A program made the translations under genes and the position numbers. The notes under the pieces were generated by a model that did no database searches, had not been told where the DNA came from, and was given only the letters and a program-made list of their open reading frames with translations. DNA of 43,042 bases from Polynucleobacter meluiroseus (GTDB taxonomy: Bacteria > Pseudomonadota > Gammaproteobacteria > Burkholderiales > Burkholderiaceae). Where the stretch lies: contig CAMCUP010000016.1 in NCBI GenBank assembly GCA_945878885.1, positions 1 to 43,042 on the forward strand. Direction: 5' to 3'. Positions 1 through 11,246 of the stretch are shown in pieces. Within the stretch, counting starts at the first letter, position 1. Each line of letters starts with the position of its first letter.

Positions 1-958
1 CGATAAATTCTTTGCCAATAATTTTGCGTTTCATTTCAGGATCACTTACGCCTGCTAACTGCGCCATAAATTGTTCAGCTGCATTTACCCGAATCACCTT
101 CACGCCTAAATTACGGGCAAACATTGCCATCACCATTTCACCTTCATTGAGGCGAAGCAAACCATGATCGACAAATACACAAGTAAGTTGATTACCAATT
201 GCACGATGAATTAATGCAGCAGCAACGCTCGAGTCGACCCCACCTGATAAACCTAAAATTACCTCATCACTTCCCACTTGTTCACGAATATGAGCTATGG
301 CCTCGCTAATATAATCGCCCATCACCCAATCTCCTGGGCAATGACAAATATCACGCACAAAACGCTGCAAAATAGCCTCGCCTTGAAGTGTGTGGGTTAC
401 TTCAGGGTGAAACTGAAAGCCATAAAATTGCTTGGCTTCATCGGCCATACCAGCAATGGGACACGAAGCAGTTGAGGCCATTAATTTAAAGCTAGGCGGC
501 ATGCTCGTTACCGAATCGCCATGACTCATCCAAACTTTCAGCATGCCATGACCATCGGCAGTTGAAAAATCTTCGATCCCTTTTAACAGTGCTGTATGAC
601 CATGTGCCCTAACTTCTGCGTAACCAAATTCTCGTGCTTTACCGAGCGTCTCGGCCGAGGCAACAGCACCGCCTAATTGTTCGGCCATGGTTTGCATGCC
701 ATAACAAATGCCAAGTACTGGCACGCCTAATTCAAAAACAATTTGTGGAGCTCGGGGGCTTGCATTGCTAGTAACTGAATTTGGGCCGCCCGAAAGAATA
801 ATGCCCTTACAGTCATCTTGCTCTACTAAACGCCGAATCAGTTCAGGATCGCAATCGTAAGGATGAATTTCGCAATAGACCTTAGCTTCGCGCACACGAC
901 GCGCAATCAGTTGGGTTACTTGTGAACCAAAATCAAGAATAAGAATCTTAGCGTGCAC
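1..958 (-). CDS. guaA: GMP synthase (glutamine-hydrolysing), 3' end outside window
   Basis: Converts XMP to GMP using ATP and glutamine, the last step of guanine nucleotide synthesis, in the cytoplasm. About 319 of the usual ~525 residues are present. The N-terminal class I amidotransferase domain carries the nucleophile motif GICYG (Cys about residue 85), and the start of the ATP-pyrophosphatase domain shows an SGGVDSS P-loop near positions 217-250. The C-terminal dimerisation domain lies beyond position 1. The start is a GTG at 956-958 (protein begins [13 protein letters not shown]), chosen because the family opens directly with this strand and no ATG lies nearby. It begins 11 bases after the guaB stop, so the two are surely co-transcribed. 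No strong Shine-Dalgarno sequence is visible, consistent with coupling to guaB translation. Confidence 0.95.
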   Translation of the reverse strand, partial: MHAKILILDFGSQVTQLIARRVREAKVYCEIHPYDCDPELIRRLVEQDDCKGIILSGGPNSVTSNASPRAPQIVFELGVPVLGICYGMQTMAEQLGGAVASAETLGKAREFGYAEVRAHGHTALLKGIEDFSTADGHGMLKVWMSHGDSVTSMPPSFKLMASTASCPIAGMADEAKQFYGFQFHPEVTHTLQGEAILQRFVRDICHCPGDWVMGDYISEAIAHIREQVGSDEVILGLSGGVDSSVAAALIHRAIGNQLTCVFVDHGLLRLNEGEMVMAMFARNLGVKVIRVNAAEQFMAQLAGVSDPEMKRKIIGKEFI

Positions 959-969
959 AGCAGTTAATA

Positions 970-2445
<1,476 letters not shown>

Positions 2446-2470
2446 CTAGTCGCAAAATCAGATTATAGAC

Positions 2471-2854
2471 TTATCGCTGCTTGGCCTCACGACGCGCCTG
2501 CCGAGCAAGGGCTGTGGCCTTTAATTCACTATCACGATTCTGATTAGCTTTTTTACGCCTAACAGCCTTAGGATCAATCAATAAGGGGCCATATAACTCA
2601 ATCCGATCGCCATCATAAATGGGGCTTTGCCACTCTTTACGCTTACCAAAGACACCAATACAACCCTTGCGACTAAAGACTGGATCATCAGGGCCACTTG
2701 CCAGGCCAGCCCGCATTAAAGCCATACCAATGGTTGCCACCGCCCCTGCTGGTAAAGGTAAATGTAGGGGAGTAATAATCGGCGAGCCACCACCAAGAGG
2801 TAAACTAGCGCTAGCCCTAGCATCACAAAGCCATAAATCTAATCCCTTAGCCAT
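2471..2854 (-). CDS. RnfH family (UPF0125) ubiquitin-like protein
   Basis: A small protein of the RnfH/RatB family, a beta-grasp (ubiquitin-like) fold usually encoded next to ratA; its molecular role is not settled. The family block is clear in the second half: IGVFGKRKEW, then YDGDRIELYGPLLIDPKAVRRKKA at about residues 67-103, matching the GDRVEIYRPL-DPKEARR signature. The N-terminal part is longer and more divergent than usual, with a Gly/Pro-rich insertion around residues 20-36, and the C-terminus is a basic tail. The ATG overlaps the ratA stop by 8 bases, so translation is likely coupled. The name RnfH does not imply a link to the Rnf complex, for which there is no gene here. Confidence 0.85.
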   Translation of the reverse strand: MAKGLDLWLCDARASASLPLGGGSPIITPLHLPLPAGAVATIGMALMRAGLASGPDDPVFSRKGCIGVFGKRKEWQSPIYDGDRIELYGPLLIDPKAVRRKKANQNRDSELKATALARQARREAKQR

Positions 2855-3278
2855 ACAGACTTTCAGCCCGCATTACAAAACGATCAACAAAGGTGCCAGC
2901 AATATGGGCAAAAACTGGGCCAATAATTTTATCGAGCAAGGCATTTTTAAATTCCCAATGTAGCTTAAATTCAACTTTGCATGCATCTTCACGTAAGGCA
3001 ATAAAGTTCCACTGACCAGAAAAATGTCGAAATGGCCCATCTACAAAAACCATGTCGATGGTTTCGGGGCGATGATTCACATTACGGGTATGAAAATATT
3101 GTTTAATCCCTTTAAATTGAATGCTTATTTTGGCGTCTAAAATGGTCTCAGTCTGCTCAAAGATTTCCACCCCACCACACCACGGCAGAAATTCAGGGTA
3201 ACTTGCCACATCGGTCACTAAGTCGAACATCCGCTCAACAGATTGGTTAATTAAAACGGTCTTGTAGACGTCTGCCAT
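2847..3278 (-). CDS. ratA: RatA / COQ10-like START-domain protein
   Basis: A 143-residue member of the polyketide-cyclase/START family that includes E. coli RatA and mitochondrial Coq10. RatA was described as inhibiting association of ribosomal subunits, whereas Coq10 homologues bind ubiquinone; which role applies here cannot be told from sequence. Seen: the N-terminal block VERMFDLVTDVASYPEFLPWC, characteristic of the family, and a C-terminal amphipathic helix around FVDRFVMRAESLYG. The ATG at 3276-3278 lies 30 bases from the divergently transcribed smpB start, the usual betaproteobacterial and gammaproteobacterial arrangement. It is the first gene of a probable ratA-rnfH-guaB-guaA transcript. 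Confidence 0.93.
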   Translation of the reverse strand: MADVYKTVLINQSVERMFDLVTDVASYPEFLPWCGGVEIFEQTETILDAKISIQFKGIKQYFHTRNVNHRPETIDMVFVDGPFRHFSGQWNFIALREDACKVEFKLHWEFKNALLDKIIGPVFAHIAGTFVDRFVMRAESLYG

Positions 3279-3308
3279 AATTAAGTAAGAAAAATCACTA
3301 GATAAACC

Positions 3309-3758
3309 ATGAGTATCGTTGATAACAAAAAAGCCTTCTTTGATTATTTTATCGAGGAACGCTTTGAGGCTGGGCTAGCTTTAGAAGGCTGGGAAGTAAA
3401 AGCGATTCGTGCTGGCCGGGCACAAATTAAAGAAGCGTATGTGGTGATACGTAAAGCCGAGCTATTTCTCATTGGTGCGCATATTAGCCCCCTTAGCTCC
3501 ACTTCTACCCATGTGCTGGCTGACCCCACCCGAACCCGCAAATTACTCCTTAACGCCCTTGAAATCCGTAAGTTAATTGGCAAGGTTGACCAAAAGGGTT
3601 ATACCTTGGTGCCTGTTAACCTCCATTTTTCCAAAGGTAATGTGAAATGTGAAATTGGCCTAGCCAAGGGGAAAAAGCAGCATGACAAGCGCGCCACAGA
3701 AAAAGAACGTGACTGGGTGCGAGAAAAGGCTCGAATAGCCCGCGGTGACCTCTCTTAA
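3309..3758 (+). CDS. smpB: SsrA-binding protein SmpB
   Basis: Binds tmRNA and delivers it to stalled ribosomes for trans-translation. The 149 residues match the family length. The OB-fold core contains the conserved blocks [25 protein letters not shown] (residues 11-35) and [17 protein letters not shown], and the C-terminal tail ([15 protein letters not shown] onward) is the basic segment that reaches into the mRNA channel. The ATG is 30 bases from the divergent ratA start, so any promoter must overlap that short gap. The ssrA (tmRNA) gene itself is not visible in this window. The 127 bases to the convergent ppsA stop hold no convincing terminator. Confidence 0.97.
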   Translation: MSIVDNKKAFFDYFIEERFEAGLALEGWEVKAIRAGRAQIKEAYVVIRKAELFLIGAHISPLSSTSTHVLADPTRTRKLLLNALEIRKLIGKVDQKGYTLVPVNLHFSKGNVKCEIGLAKGKKQHDKRATEKERDWVREKARIARGDLS

Positions 3759-3885
3759 GCCGATCTTAGACTTAAAGTCGATCAATCACTAGCGTTTTAG
3801 TTGAAAAGCTCGTTTAGCACCAAACTTGTGCATTAGTAAACTGTAGACCCCCCAGTTCAGCCCTTAAGGGGTGCTTTAGTCAAAA

Positions 3886-6276
3886 TTATTTTGCCAATAT
3901 TTCCCAAGTTTGCACGACACTATCTGGGTTCAACGAAATTGAAGTAATACCCTTTTCTACCAACCACTTAGCAAAATCAGGATGGTCAGAGGGGCCTTGA
4001 CCACAAATACCGACATATTTATTTTGCTTTCGGCAAGCATCAATGGCGCGCTCAATCATAAAAGTGACAGCCGGATCGCGCTCATCGAAATCAACTGCTA
4101 AGAGCTCCATGCCTGAGTCACGATCCAGCCCAAGAGTCAATTGAGTTAAATCGTTTGAACCAATTGAAAAACCATCAAAATAGACTAAAAATTCGTCGGC
4201 CAAAATAGCGTTTGAGGGTACCTCACACATCATAATTAAGCGCAACCCTTTTTCGCCACGTTTAAGACCCAGTTTAGCCATCATGTCGATGACCCGCTCG
4301 GCCTGTTTTGTAGTGCGCACAAAGGGCACCATAATCTCAACGTTATCTAATCCCATGTCTTCGCGCACGCGCTTCAGTGCCGCACACTCTAAAGCAAAGG
4401 CCTCACCAAAATCGGCTGAGACATAACGCGATGCACCGCGAAAGCCTAACATCGGATTTTCTTCATCGGGCTCGTAACGCGATCCACCAATCAATTTCTT
4501 GTACTCATTCGACTTAAAGTCGGATAAGCGCACAATAACCGATTTAGGATAAAAAGCAGCAGCGATCGTTGCCACCCCTTCGACCAATTTATCTTCATAA
4601 AAAGCGCGCGGGCTAGCGTAACCTCGGGCTACACTTTCTACTGCCCGCTTTAAATCGGCATCAATATTGGGATACTCTAAAACAGCACGGGGGTGCACAC
4701 CAATGTAGTTATTAATAATAAATTCTAGGCGAGCCAGACCCACGCCACTATTGGGAATTTGACAAAAGTCGAATGCCAATTGTGGGTTACCAATATTCAT
4801 CGTAATTTTTACCGGAATTTCTGGCAAGACACCGCGCGATACTTCAGTCACTTCGGTTTCAATCAGGCCATCATAAATATGTCCTTCATCACCTTCAGCA
4901 CAAGAAACCGTAACCACCGCGCCTTCCTGCAGTAAATCAGTAGCATCACCACAGCCCACTACAGCTGGCACACCCAATTCGCGCGCAATGATAGCGGCAT
5001 GACAGGTTCGGCCGCCACGATTGGTAATGATAGCGGCAGCCCGCTTCATTACTGGCTCCCAGTTAGGATCGGTCATATCGGCCACTAAAACATCACCTGG
5101 TTGAACACGATCCATTTCGCTCGCATCACGAATAATGCGGACTGGACCAGCGCCAATTTTTTGACCAATGGCCCGACCCTTTGCTAATACCTTCGAGCTA
5201 CCCTTTAGCTTATAACGTATTTCAACCTGACCCACTGCCTGACTTTTTACGGTCTCTGGGCGGGCCTGCAAAATATAAAGCAAGCCATCTTTGCCATCTT
5301 TACCCCACTCGATATCCATTGGTCTGCCGTAGTGCTTTTCAATAATGACGGCAAACTTAGCAAGCTCAGTAATATCGGCATCTTCCAAGGAAAAGCGATT
5401 CCGTTTTTCAGGGGCAACATCGCTGGTGATTACGCGCTCGGCAGAGCCCACAGGAGCAAATTCCATTTGAATTAATTTAGACCCTAATGAACGGCGAATA
5501 ATGGCGCTTTTATTTAGCACTAAAGTAGTTTTAAAAACATAAAACTCATCCGGATTAACTGCTCCCTGCACCACGGTTTCGCCCAAACCATAACTCGAGG
5601 TAATAAACACGACATCGGCAAACCCCGATTCCGTATCCAGCGTAAACATCACTCCAGCAGCACCTAAGTCGGAACGCACCATGCGCTGTATACCCGCTGA
5701 CAAGGCCACTTCAGCATGGGCAAAACCTTTATGCACGCGATACGAAATGGCGCGATCGTTGTACAGAGAACCAAAAACAATACGAATTTTGTGTAATACA
5801 TCATCGATGCCAGCTATATTCAAAAAAGTTTCTTGCTGACCGGCAAATGAGGCATCTGGTAAATCTTCGGCGGTTGCTGAAGAGCGTACCGCAAAAGACC
5901 CTTGGCCTGATGCATCTAACTGAGTAAAAGCTTGACGGATTTCTGCTTCGAGCCGCGGTTGTAATGGCGCCTCTTCAATCCAGCGCCGTATTTCAGCACC
6001 CGCTTGTGCTAAAGCCCGCACATCATCAATATTTAAATTCAATAAACGCTGCTGAATGCGCTCTGTCAACTGATTGTGGTTTAAAAAATCACGGAAGGCT
6101 AACGCAGTGGTAGCAAAGCCAGTAGGTACACGTACCCCTGCGCTAGCTAATTGTGAAATCATTTCGCCTAATGAGGCATTTTTACCACCAACCGATTCAA
6201 CATCGGTCATTCTCAATTGCTCAAAAGGCAATATATAAGCATCACCCGCATGGGCTACAGTTTGTTGGTTGGACAT
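3886..6276 (-). CDS. ppsA: Phosphoenolpyruvate synthase
   Basis: Makes phosphoenolpyruvate from pyruvate with ATP, releasing AMP and phosphate, for gluconeogenesis. From the chosen start it is 796 residues, close to the 792 of E. coli. Order of domains: N-terminal ATP-grasp domain, central swivelling phosphohistidine domain with GGRTCHAAI (His about 426, and the regulatory Thr two residues before it at about 424), and C-terminal PEP/pyruvate-binding barrel. The open frame extends to 6333, but the ATG at 6274-6276 is preferred because the family begins a short stretch before the [23 protein letters not shown] block. The gene for the matching regulatory kinase/phosphorylase is divergent and adjacent. 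Confidence 0.96.
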   Translation of the reverse strand: MSNQQTVAHAGDAYILPFEQLRMTDVESVGGKNASLGEMISQLASAGVRVPTGFATTALAFRDFLNHNQLTERIQQRLLNLNIDDVRALAQAGAEIRRWIEEAPLQPRLEAEIRQAFTQLDASGQGSFAVRSSATAEDLPDASFAGQQETFLNIAGIDDVLHKIRIVFGSLYNDRAISYRVHKGFAHAEVALSAGIQRMVRSDLGAAGVMFTLDTESGFADVVFITSSYGLGETVVQGAVNPDEFYVFKTTLVLNKSAIIRRSLGSKLIQMEFAPVGSAERVITSDVAPEKRNRFSLEDADITELAKFAVIIEKHYGRPMDIEWGKDGKDGLLYILQARPETVKSQAVGQVEIRYKLKGSSKVLAKGRAIGQKIGAGPVRIIRDASEMDRVQPGDVLVADMTDPNWEPVMKRAAAIITNRGGRTCHAAIIARELGVPAVVGCGDATDLLQEGAVVTVSCAEGDEGHIYDGLIETEVTEVSRGVLPEIPVKITMNIGNPQLAFDFCQIPNSGVGLARLEFIINNYIGVHPRAVLEYPNIDADLKRAVESVARGYASPRAFYEDKLVEGVATIAAAFYPKSVIVRLSDFKSNEYKKLIGGSRYEPDEENPMLGFRGASRYVSADFGEAFALECAALKRVREDMGLDNVEIMVPFVRTTKQAERVIDMMAKLGLKRGEKGLRLIMMCEVPSNAILADEFLVYFDGFSIGSNDLTQLTLGLDRDSGMELLAVDFDERDPAVTFMIERAIDACRKQNKYVGICGQGPSDHPDFAKWLVEKGITSISLNPDSVVQTWEILAK

Positions 6277-6405
6277 AAATACACTCGCAAAAGATAAAGA
6301 AAATGGTTTAGCGGCCAGCATAAAATGCGGCATACTTCGTTAATTACTATTGTAGTGCGCCTAATGGCCCAATCTCTCAAAATTGACCCAAATCATCTCG
6401 CTCCT

Positions 6406-7227
6406 ATGACAAATCCTGCTAGACTTGTTTTTATCGTCTCAGACGGTACGGGCATTACTGCCGAAAACTTCAGTCAGTCAATTTTGGCGCAGTTTGAACT
6501 AAGCTTTAAGCAAATCCGCATTCCCTTTGTCGATAGCCCAGAAAAGGCCTATAAAGCCTTAGAAACAATTAATCAGGCCTGTCAAGATAAGGGGTTCAAA
6601 CCCATTATCTTTACTACCCTAGTGAATCCCGAAATGAACAGCATTGTGGCCAAGGCAGAAGGCTTGGTGCTCGATATGTTTCAAACCTTTGTCGCGCCCC
6701 TAGAGCTCTTACTCGGACAAAAATCAACCCATGCAATAAATCGTCTGCACCATAATGCCGATACCGATGCTTATAAAAATCGTATTGAAGCGATTAATTA
6801 CTCGTTAGCACATGATGATGGCCAATCAAACCAAAATTTAGCAGCTGCAGACGTTATTTTGGTGGGTGTTTCGAGGGTTGGCAAAACCCCAACCAGTCTT
6901 TATCTGGCTATGCAATATGGCTTAAAAGCAGCTAACTACCCGCTTATTCCAGAAGATTTTGAGCGCGGTAAATTGCCGCAAGATTTACGCGATTTTCAGC
7001 CAAAAATCTTTGGCCTCATGATTGATCCCGAGCGCTTATCAGAAATTCGTAATGAAAGGCGACCGGGAAGTAATTACGCCAAATTAGAAAATTGCCGCTA
7101 TGAAATCAATGAAGCAACTGCAATGATGCGACGTGAATCGATTCCGTGGATTACTACCACGAGCAAATCAATTGAAGAAATTGCAACGACTATTTTGCAA
7201 GCCATTAAATCAGAAAAAATCTTATAA
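6406..7227 (+). CDS. ppsR: Phosphoenolpyruvate synthase regulatory protein (bifunctional kinase/pyrophosphorylase)
   Basis: DUF299-family enzyme that inactivates PEP synthase by ADP-dependent phosphorylation of the threonine beside its catalytic histidine and reactivates it by phosphate-dependent phosphorolysis. The P-loop GVSRVGKTPT lies at about residues 154-163 of the 273-residue form. The family N-terminus FIVSDGTGITAE follows a few residues after the ATG at 6406, which is why that start is chosen; in-frame ATGs at 6364 and 6325 would add 14 or 27 residues, and none of the three has a good Shine-Dalgarno sequence. Divergence from ppsA gives a clear functional pairing. The downstream 34 bases separate it from the convergent methyltransferase gene. 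Confidence 0.94.
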   Translation: MTNPARLVFIVSDGTGITAENFSQSILAQFELSFKQIRIPFVDSPEKAYKALETINQACQDKGFKPIIFTTLVNPEMNSIVAKAEGLVLDMFQTFVAPLELLLGQKSTHAINRLHHNADTDAYKNRIEAINYSLAHDDGQSNQNLAAADVILVGVSRVGKTPTSLYLAMQYGLKAANYPLIPEDFERGKLPQDLRDFQPKIFGLMIDPERLSEIRNERRPGSNYAKLENCRYEINEATAMMRRESIPWITTTSKSIEEIATTILQAIKSEKIL

Positions 7228-7261
7228 GTGAGATGCTAGCTTTCGCTAAAGATGCTCAATT

Positions 7262-8104
7262 TTAGCCGCTACGTACGCGGAAGGTCTCAAATAAACAGAC
7301 TGCCGCAGCAGTAGCAACATTTAAAGATTCAACCCGCTGGTTTAGCGGAATACTAACTACTTGACCTTGGCTACGAAGTGCTGCAGTGACCCCGTGACCC
7401 TCATTGCCAAAAACCCAAACCACCGGGTTTTTTAGCTGTGCTTGCAAAGTATATAAATCAGTCTTACCTTGGGCAGCGGTAATTAGTAGTGGCGCTTCAA
7501 TATGGGCAATTAGCTCACTCGGCGTCCAATCTTCATATAAAGTTAGTTGATGGTGAGCGCCCATAGCTGCACGCAATACCTTGCTTGACCAAAGGTGGGC
7601 GCAGCCAGATAAAGCTATTACTGTTTTAACGCCAGTGGCTGCGGCCGTTCGTAAAATAGAACCTACATTACCGGCATCTTGAATACCCTCTAAAACTACT
7701 ACATCGCCACTAATCTTCAATTCCTCAGTAATGGGCTGCAAGATTGAATTGGGCAACTGAATTAAACCCAAAAAATGGGGTGCATTTGCTAATTCACTTA
7801 TCAATGGCCACAATTCTTCATCAAGCTCAACTAAGCGGGTCTGTGGACACAAAACCAAATGTCGTTCGATTGCCTTACCAACTTCAGTATTGACCAACCC
7901 TGCTGCGCTGGTCAGTAGCGTAGTTAAACTGGCATCGCCTACCCAAGTTTGCAATAAGTGCACGCCTTCAATCACTGCCTGTGCATTAGCCAAGCGATGC
8001 TTATGGCCTTTACTCCCCACTGCTTGCAATAATCGAATTTGCTTTAAAAGGGGATTATCTTTTGAGCTAATCATCTCAAACTGAGTAGCGCCAAATTGTG
8101 TCAA
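7262..8104 (-). CDS. TrmH/SpoU family RNA 2'-O-methyltransferase
   Basis: A SPOUT-class methyltransferase that probably modifies a ribose 2'-OH in rRNA or tRNA; the target is not identifiable from sequence. The three family motifs are present in order: [28 protein letters not shown], and [18 protein letters not shown] near the C-terminus, forming the trefoil-knot SAM site. An N-terminal substrate-binding region precedes them. The longest frame starts with TTG at 8102-8104, which overlaps the rnhB TGA as TTGA. The first ATG is at 8072-8074, giving 270 residues and an N-terminus ([12 protein letters not shown]) closer to relatives. Either start is possible. It is the last gene of the rpsB-to-here run. 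Confidence 0.88.
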   Translation of the reverse strand: MTQFGATQFEMISSKDNPLLKQIRLLQAVGSKGHKHRLANAQAVIEGVHLLQTWVGDASLTTLLTSAAGLVNTEVGKAIERHLVLCPQTRLVELDEELWPLISELANAPHFLGLIQLPNSILQPITEELKISGDVVVLEGIQDAGNVGSILRTAAATGVKTVIALSGCAHLWSSKVLRAAMGAHHQLTLYEDWTPSELIAHIEAPLLITAAQGKTDLYTLQAQLKNPVVWVFGNEGHGVTAALRSQGQVVSIPLNQRVESLNVATAAAVCLFETFRVRSG

Positions 8105-8730
8105 GCTCTTTCACCATTTAAAACGCGACGAACTGGGCCAAAACTAAGGCGGTGTTCAGGGCAAATACCAAACTCGCTTAAAGCAGCATAGTGGGTCGGT
8201 GTTGGATAACCCATATGTTGATTAAAGCCATACTGGGGAAAGCGCAAATGGAGTTGAGCCATTTGTCGATCGCGGGTTACCTTAGCCAAAATCGAAGCTG
8301 CCGAAATTGCAGGTTCTTTGGCATCGCCTTTAATAATTGCTTCGGCTGCAATTGGCAGAACTGGGCAGCGGTTCCCATCAATTAGGGCTTTATCAGGCCA
8401 AGCGCCCAAGGCGAGCGCTAAATTTTCTAGTGCACGTTGCATCGCTAACATTGTAGCTTGCAAAATATTCAATTGATCAATTTCCTGCGCACTGGCTTCA
8501 CCTACTCCCCAAGCTTTGGCCTTCAGCACAATTTCAGCATACAAAAGATCGCGTTTAGCTGGAGTTAATTTTTTTGAATCTTGCAAACCCAAAATAGGCT
8601 TTAGCGGATTTAATATTACTGCGCCAGCTAAGACTGCACCTACCAAAGGCCCTCTACCTGCTTCATCAACGCCACATACCCACAGCCCATCTTCAGTTGC
8701 TGAGTACAAAGAAATAGCTTTGGCGCTCAT
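8101..8730 (-). CDS. rnhB: Ribonuclease HII
   Basis: Cleaves RNA in RNA-DNA hybrids and initiates removal of misincorporated ribonucleotides from DNA. The signature [12 protein letters not shown] gives catalytic Asp22 and Glu23; further acidic ligands are visible at Asp118 (LIDGN) and Asp136 (IIKGD). The 209-residue length is normal. The ATG at 8728-8730 follows an AAGAG stretch. It lies 39 bases downstream of lpxB, reproducing the widespread lpxD-fabZ-lpxA-lpxB-rnhB order, and its stop overlaps the next gene's TTG start. Confidence 0.96.
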   Translation of the reverse strand: MSAKAISLYSATEDGLWVCGVDEAGRGPLVGAVLAGAVILNPLKPILGLQDSKKLTPAKRDLLYAEIVLKAKAWGVGEASAQEIDQLNILQATMLAMQRALENLALALGAWPDKALIDGNRCPVLPIAAEAIIKGDAKEPAISAASILAKVTRDRQMAQLHLRFPQYGFNQHMGYPTPTHYAALSEFGICPEHRLSFGPVRRVLNGERA

Positions 8731-8769
8731 CTCTTAATACTCATTATTTCATACTCATTTTTTTATTAA

Positions 8770-9954
8770 TCATCTCGTAGATAACTTTTCAGCTAAAACT
8801 TGAGCAACCAACAAGGCTGTTGGCTGACGCAATTCAAGGTGCAGGGCCTCAAAACGTTGTCGTAAAGTAGCTACCTTAGCAGGATGATGCAGCCAATCAA
8901 TTAAAGCGCGAGCTAGTGCAGCAGGTTGAGCCTGTGATTGTAATAATTCAGGTACCACAAATTCACCACACAAAATATTTGGTAAACCTATGTAGGGCAA
9001 GTAAGCCTGCCGCTTCATTAGCTGCGCTGTAAGCCACGGAACTCGATAGGAAATGACCATCGGTTTTTTCCATAAGGCTGCCTGCAAAGTAGCAGTACCA
9101 CTGGCAATGAGTACTACATCAGCCGCTTCCAAAATCAAATCGGCCTGGCCGTCAAGTAAAAAAATTTGTAAGCTAGGATGCTGCACTAAGGTTTGCAAGC
9201 GAAGTTGTTCTAGCGCCGGACGCAAATGGGGTGCCGCAACTGGAATGATAAAAACTGACTTCTCACCCTCAAGTTGTTGAGCTAATACGGGCATCGTCGC
9301 AAAAAAAGTTGGGGCAATTAAATCAATTTCTGAATGACGACTACCCGGCAAAACCGCAATTACCTTTGCACTAACAATCTGCTCTAGACTGCTTTCGATC
9401 TTAACGAGATTTGCTCGAGCAGCAGCAACATTTGGCTCGAGCGGTATTGTGCTAGCTAAAGGATGGCCAACATAGGTAGCCTCAATACCGGCAGCCTCAT
9501 AAATGGCTTTTTCAAAAGGAAAAATACATAGCATGTGATCAACCGCCCGTTGAATTTTTTTAATTCGACCACCGCGCCAAGCCCAAATTGATGGAGAAAC
9601 AAAATGTACTGTAGGTATGCCCGCGGCACGTAATTTTTCTTCAACCCCTAAATTAAAATCGGGGGCATCAATACCTAAAAAAACATCCGGCCGTTTGACC
9701 GACAATAAATCATGAATGAGAGCCTTACGCAGACGCAGTATTGCCGGAAGTTGCTGTAATGCTTCCACATAACCTCGCACGCTTAAGACCTCCATTGGCC
9801 ATAAAGATTGCAAGCCCTGAGCCTGCATTAATGGGCCGCCAATACCATATATCGATAAGCCCGCCATTGCTGGTATTTGCTGTAAAGCTTGCAGGCTAGA
9901 AGCCGCCAATAAGTCGCCCGAGGGTTCGCCTGCGACACATGCCAAGGTTGGCAA
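8770..9954 (-). CDS. lpxB: Lipid-A-disaccharide synthase
   Basis: Glycosyltransferase of family GT19 that joins UDP-diacylglucosamine and lipid X into the lipid A disaccharide at the inner membrane. The diagnostic CVAGEPSGDLLA block opens the protein, and the GT-B C-terminal half contains VLPGSRHSEI and the SGTATLQAAL donor-binding region. The start is uncertain because no ATG is available: TTG at 9952-9954 has a TTAGG element 6-7 bases upstream, overlapping the lpxA stop, and places VAGEPSGD at the usual distance from the N-terminus. A longer TTG start at 9993 would overlap lpxA by 32 bases and lacks a ribosome-binding site. Confidence 0.93.
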   Translation of the reverse strand: MPTLACVAGEPSGDLLAASSLQALQQIPAMAGLSIYGIGGPLMQAQGLQSLWPMEVLSVRGYVEALQQLPAILRLRKALIHDLLSVKRPDVFLGIDAPDFNLGVEEKLRAAGIPTVHFVSPSIWAWRGGRIKKIQRAVDHMLCIFPFEKAIYEAAGIEATYVGHPLASTIPLEPNVAAARANLVKIESSLEQIVSAKVIAVLPGSRHSEIDLIAPTFFATMPVLAQQLEGEKSVFIIPVAAPHLRPALEQLRLQTLVQHPSLQIFLLDGQADLILEAADVVLIASGTATLQAALWKKPMVISYRVPWLTAQLMKRQAYLPYIGLPNILCGEFVVPELLQSQAQPAALARALIDWLHHPAKVATLRQRFEALHLELRQPTALLVAQVLAEKLSTR

Positions 9955-9961
9955 AGTAAGC

Positions 9962-10759
9962 CTAACGAATAATGCCGCGCGTTGAAGCGGCAATGAAAGT
10001 GTGAAATTCAGTCAACCGGGTGACGGTAGCAGCATCTAAGTCTGGACTTGCAGATAGTGCCAAAATAGCTAATTTAGCGTCTTCAAAACTAAGGCCATCT
10101 TTGTAAAGTAATTTGTAGGCTTGACGTAAAGCCGTAATGGTTTCAGCTGAGAAATCGCGCCGCTTTAAGCCTTCGGTATTAATGCCATGCGGCGCTGCTT
10201 TATCACCAGCAGCAATGACAAAAGGTGGAATATCTTGTACTAAAGCCGATGCGCCACCCAACATAGCATGTTGTCCAATGCGGACAAACTGGTGCACCCC
10301 CGTCATGCCACCTAAGATAGCCCAATCACCAACCTCAACGTGACCAGCTATTTGTGCATTACTAGCAAAAATAGTGTGATTGCCAATTTGACTATCGTGA
10401 GCAATATGTACATAGGCCATAATCCAATTATCATTACCAATTCGTGTCACACCTGTATCTTGTGCAGTTCCAACATGAATCGTGGTAAATTCGCGAATTG
10501 TATTCCGGTCACCAATCGTCAGTTGCGTAGCTTCGCCGCGGTATTTCATATCCTGCGGAGCACCACCAAGCGCTACAAAATGACCAACCACATTTTCAAC
10601 ACCTAAGCTAGTTCGGCCTTCAATTACCGTATGCGAACCAATCTTGCTGCTAGCCCCAATAACGACATCAGGACCAATTACCGCATAAGGACCGATTTCA
10701 ACTGCGGCACCAATTTGAGCCCGAGGATCAACAATCGCCGTCGCATGAATCTGCGTCAT
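9962..10759 (-). CDS. lpxA: Acyl-ACP--UDP-N-acetylglucosamine O-acyltransferase
   Basis: First step of lipid A synthesis: transfers a 3-hydroxyacyl chain from ACP to UDP-GlcNAc. The first ~185 residues are a left-handed beta-helix of hexapeptide repeats; the catalytic histidine is His121 in [11 protein letters not shown], and the helical C-terminal domain begins after [13 protein letters not shown]. Counting from the catalytic His, Gly169 occupies the position of E. coli Gly173, the acyl-chain ruler residue, which predicts use of a long (about C14) chain. Its ATG overlaps the fabZ stop as ATGA, so it is translationally coupled. Confidence 0.97.
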   Translation of the reverse strand: MTQIHATAIVDPRAQIGAAVEIGPYAVIGPDVVIGASSKIGSHTVIEGRTSLGVENVVGHFVALGGAPQDMKYRGEATQLTIGDRNTIREFTTIHVGTAQDTGVTRIGNDNWIMAYVHIAHDSQIGNHTIFASNAQIAGHVEVGDWAILGGMTGVHQFVRIGQHAMLGGASALVQDIPPFVIAAGDKAAPHGINTEGLKRRDFSAETITALRQAYKLLYKDGLSFEDAKLAILALSASPDLDAATVTRLTEFHTFIAASTRGIIR

Positions 10760-11208
10760 GCAACACCTTTTTTACGCACCGCGCAAGTAATGTTGGCCTC
10801 GGCAACCAGTTTGTCATCTACAGTTGCACTCACTTGAAATTTATAAACACCTGCTCGTTCACGCTCATAAATAGCTGTCATGATTAATTGATCGCCTGGC
10901 ACTACGGGCTTTTTAAAGCGCGCACCATCTATGCCGGCAAAGTAATATAAAGAGTCCTCTTGCTGAGCTTCTGAAAATGTCAGTAAAGCCGCAGTTTGTG
11001 CGAGTGCTTCAATGATTAAAACTCCAGGCATGACTGGCAATTCTGGAAAGTGTCCCTGAAAAAAAGGTTCATTGATGGTCACGTTTTTGAGTGCCCGAAT
11101 ACTGACGCGGGGCACCAAATCTAATACCCGATCAACTAATAAAAAAGGATAGCGGTGTGGCAGTAATTTCAGAATCTGATTAATATCGATCAAAATAGGC
11201 TGGGTCAT
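10756..11208 (-). CDS. fabZ: (3R)-hydroxyacyl-ACP dehydratase FabZ
   Basis: Dehydrates 3-hydroxyacyl-ACP in fatty-acid elongation, competing with LpxA and LpxD for the same hydroxyacyl-ACP pool, hence its place inside the lpx cluster. The hot-dog fold carries the conserved [11 protein letters not shown] block (residues 18-28) and the catalytic pair His53 ([12 protein letters not shown]) and Glu67 (LIIEALAQ). At 150 residues the length is typical. It starts 38 bases after lpxD and overlaps lpxA by 4 bases. Confidence 0.97.
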   Translation of the reverse strand: MTQPILIDINQILKLLPHRYPFLLVDRVLDLVPRVSIRALKNVTINEPFFQGHFPELPVMPGVLIIEALAQTAALLTFSEAQQEDSLYYFAGIDGARFKKPVVPGDQLIMTAIYERERAGVYKFQVSATVDDKLVAEANITCAVRKKGVA

Positions 11209-11246
11209 AAAAATTGTGTACTCGTCGAGAAATTCAAGGGAAGGAT

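Noticed and set aside
2619..2963. Open frame of 114 codons on the plus strand opposite rnfH/ratA
   Set aside because: It is antisense to two clearly recognised genes and its translation has no protein-like pattern or ribosome site.
2847..3278. ratA-rnfH as a toxin-antitoxin pair
   Set aside because: RatA/RatB were so named historically, but the pair is widely conserved housekeeping sequence with no antitoxin features here.
3759..3885. Terminator between convergent smpB and ppsA
   Set aside because: The palindrome CCCTTAAGGG has no loop and no following T-run; other pairings are 4-5 bp only.
6277..6333. Longer N-terminus for ppsA
   Set aside because: The extra 19 residues are not part of the family, and they would run further into the control region shared with ppsR.
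7228..7261. Bidirectional terminator between ppsR and the TrmH-type gene
   Set aside because: Only a 4-bp stem (TAGC/GCTA) around a TTTC loop can form; the GATGC flanks are direct, not inverted, repeats.
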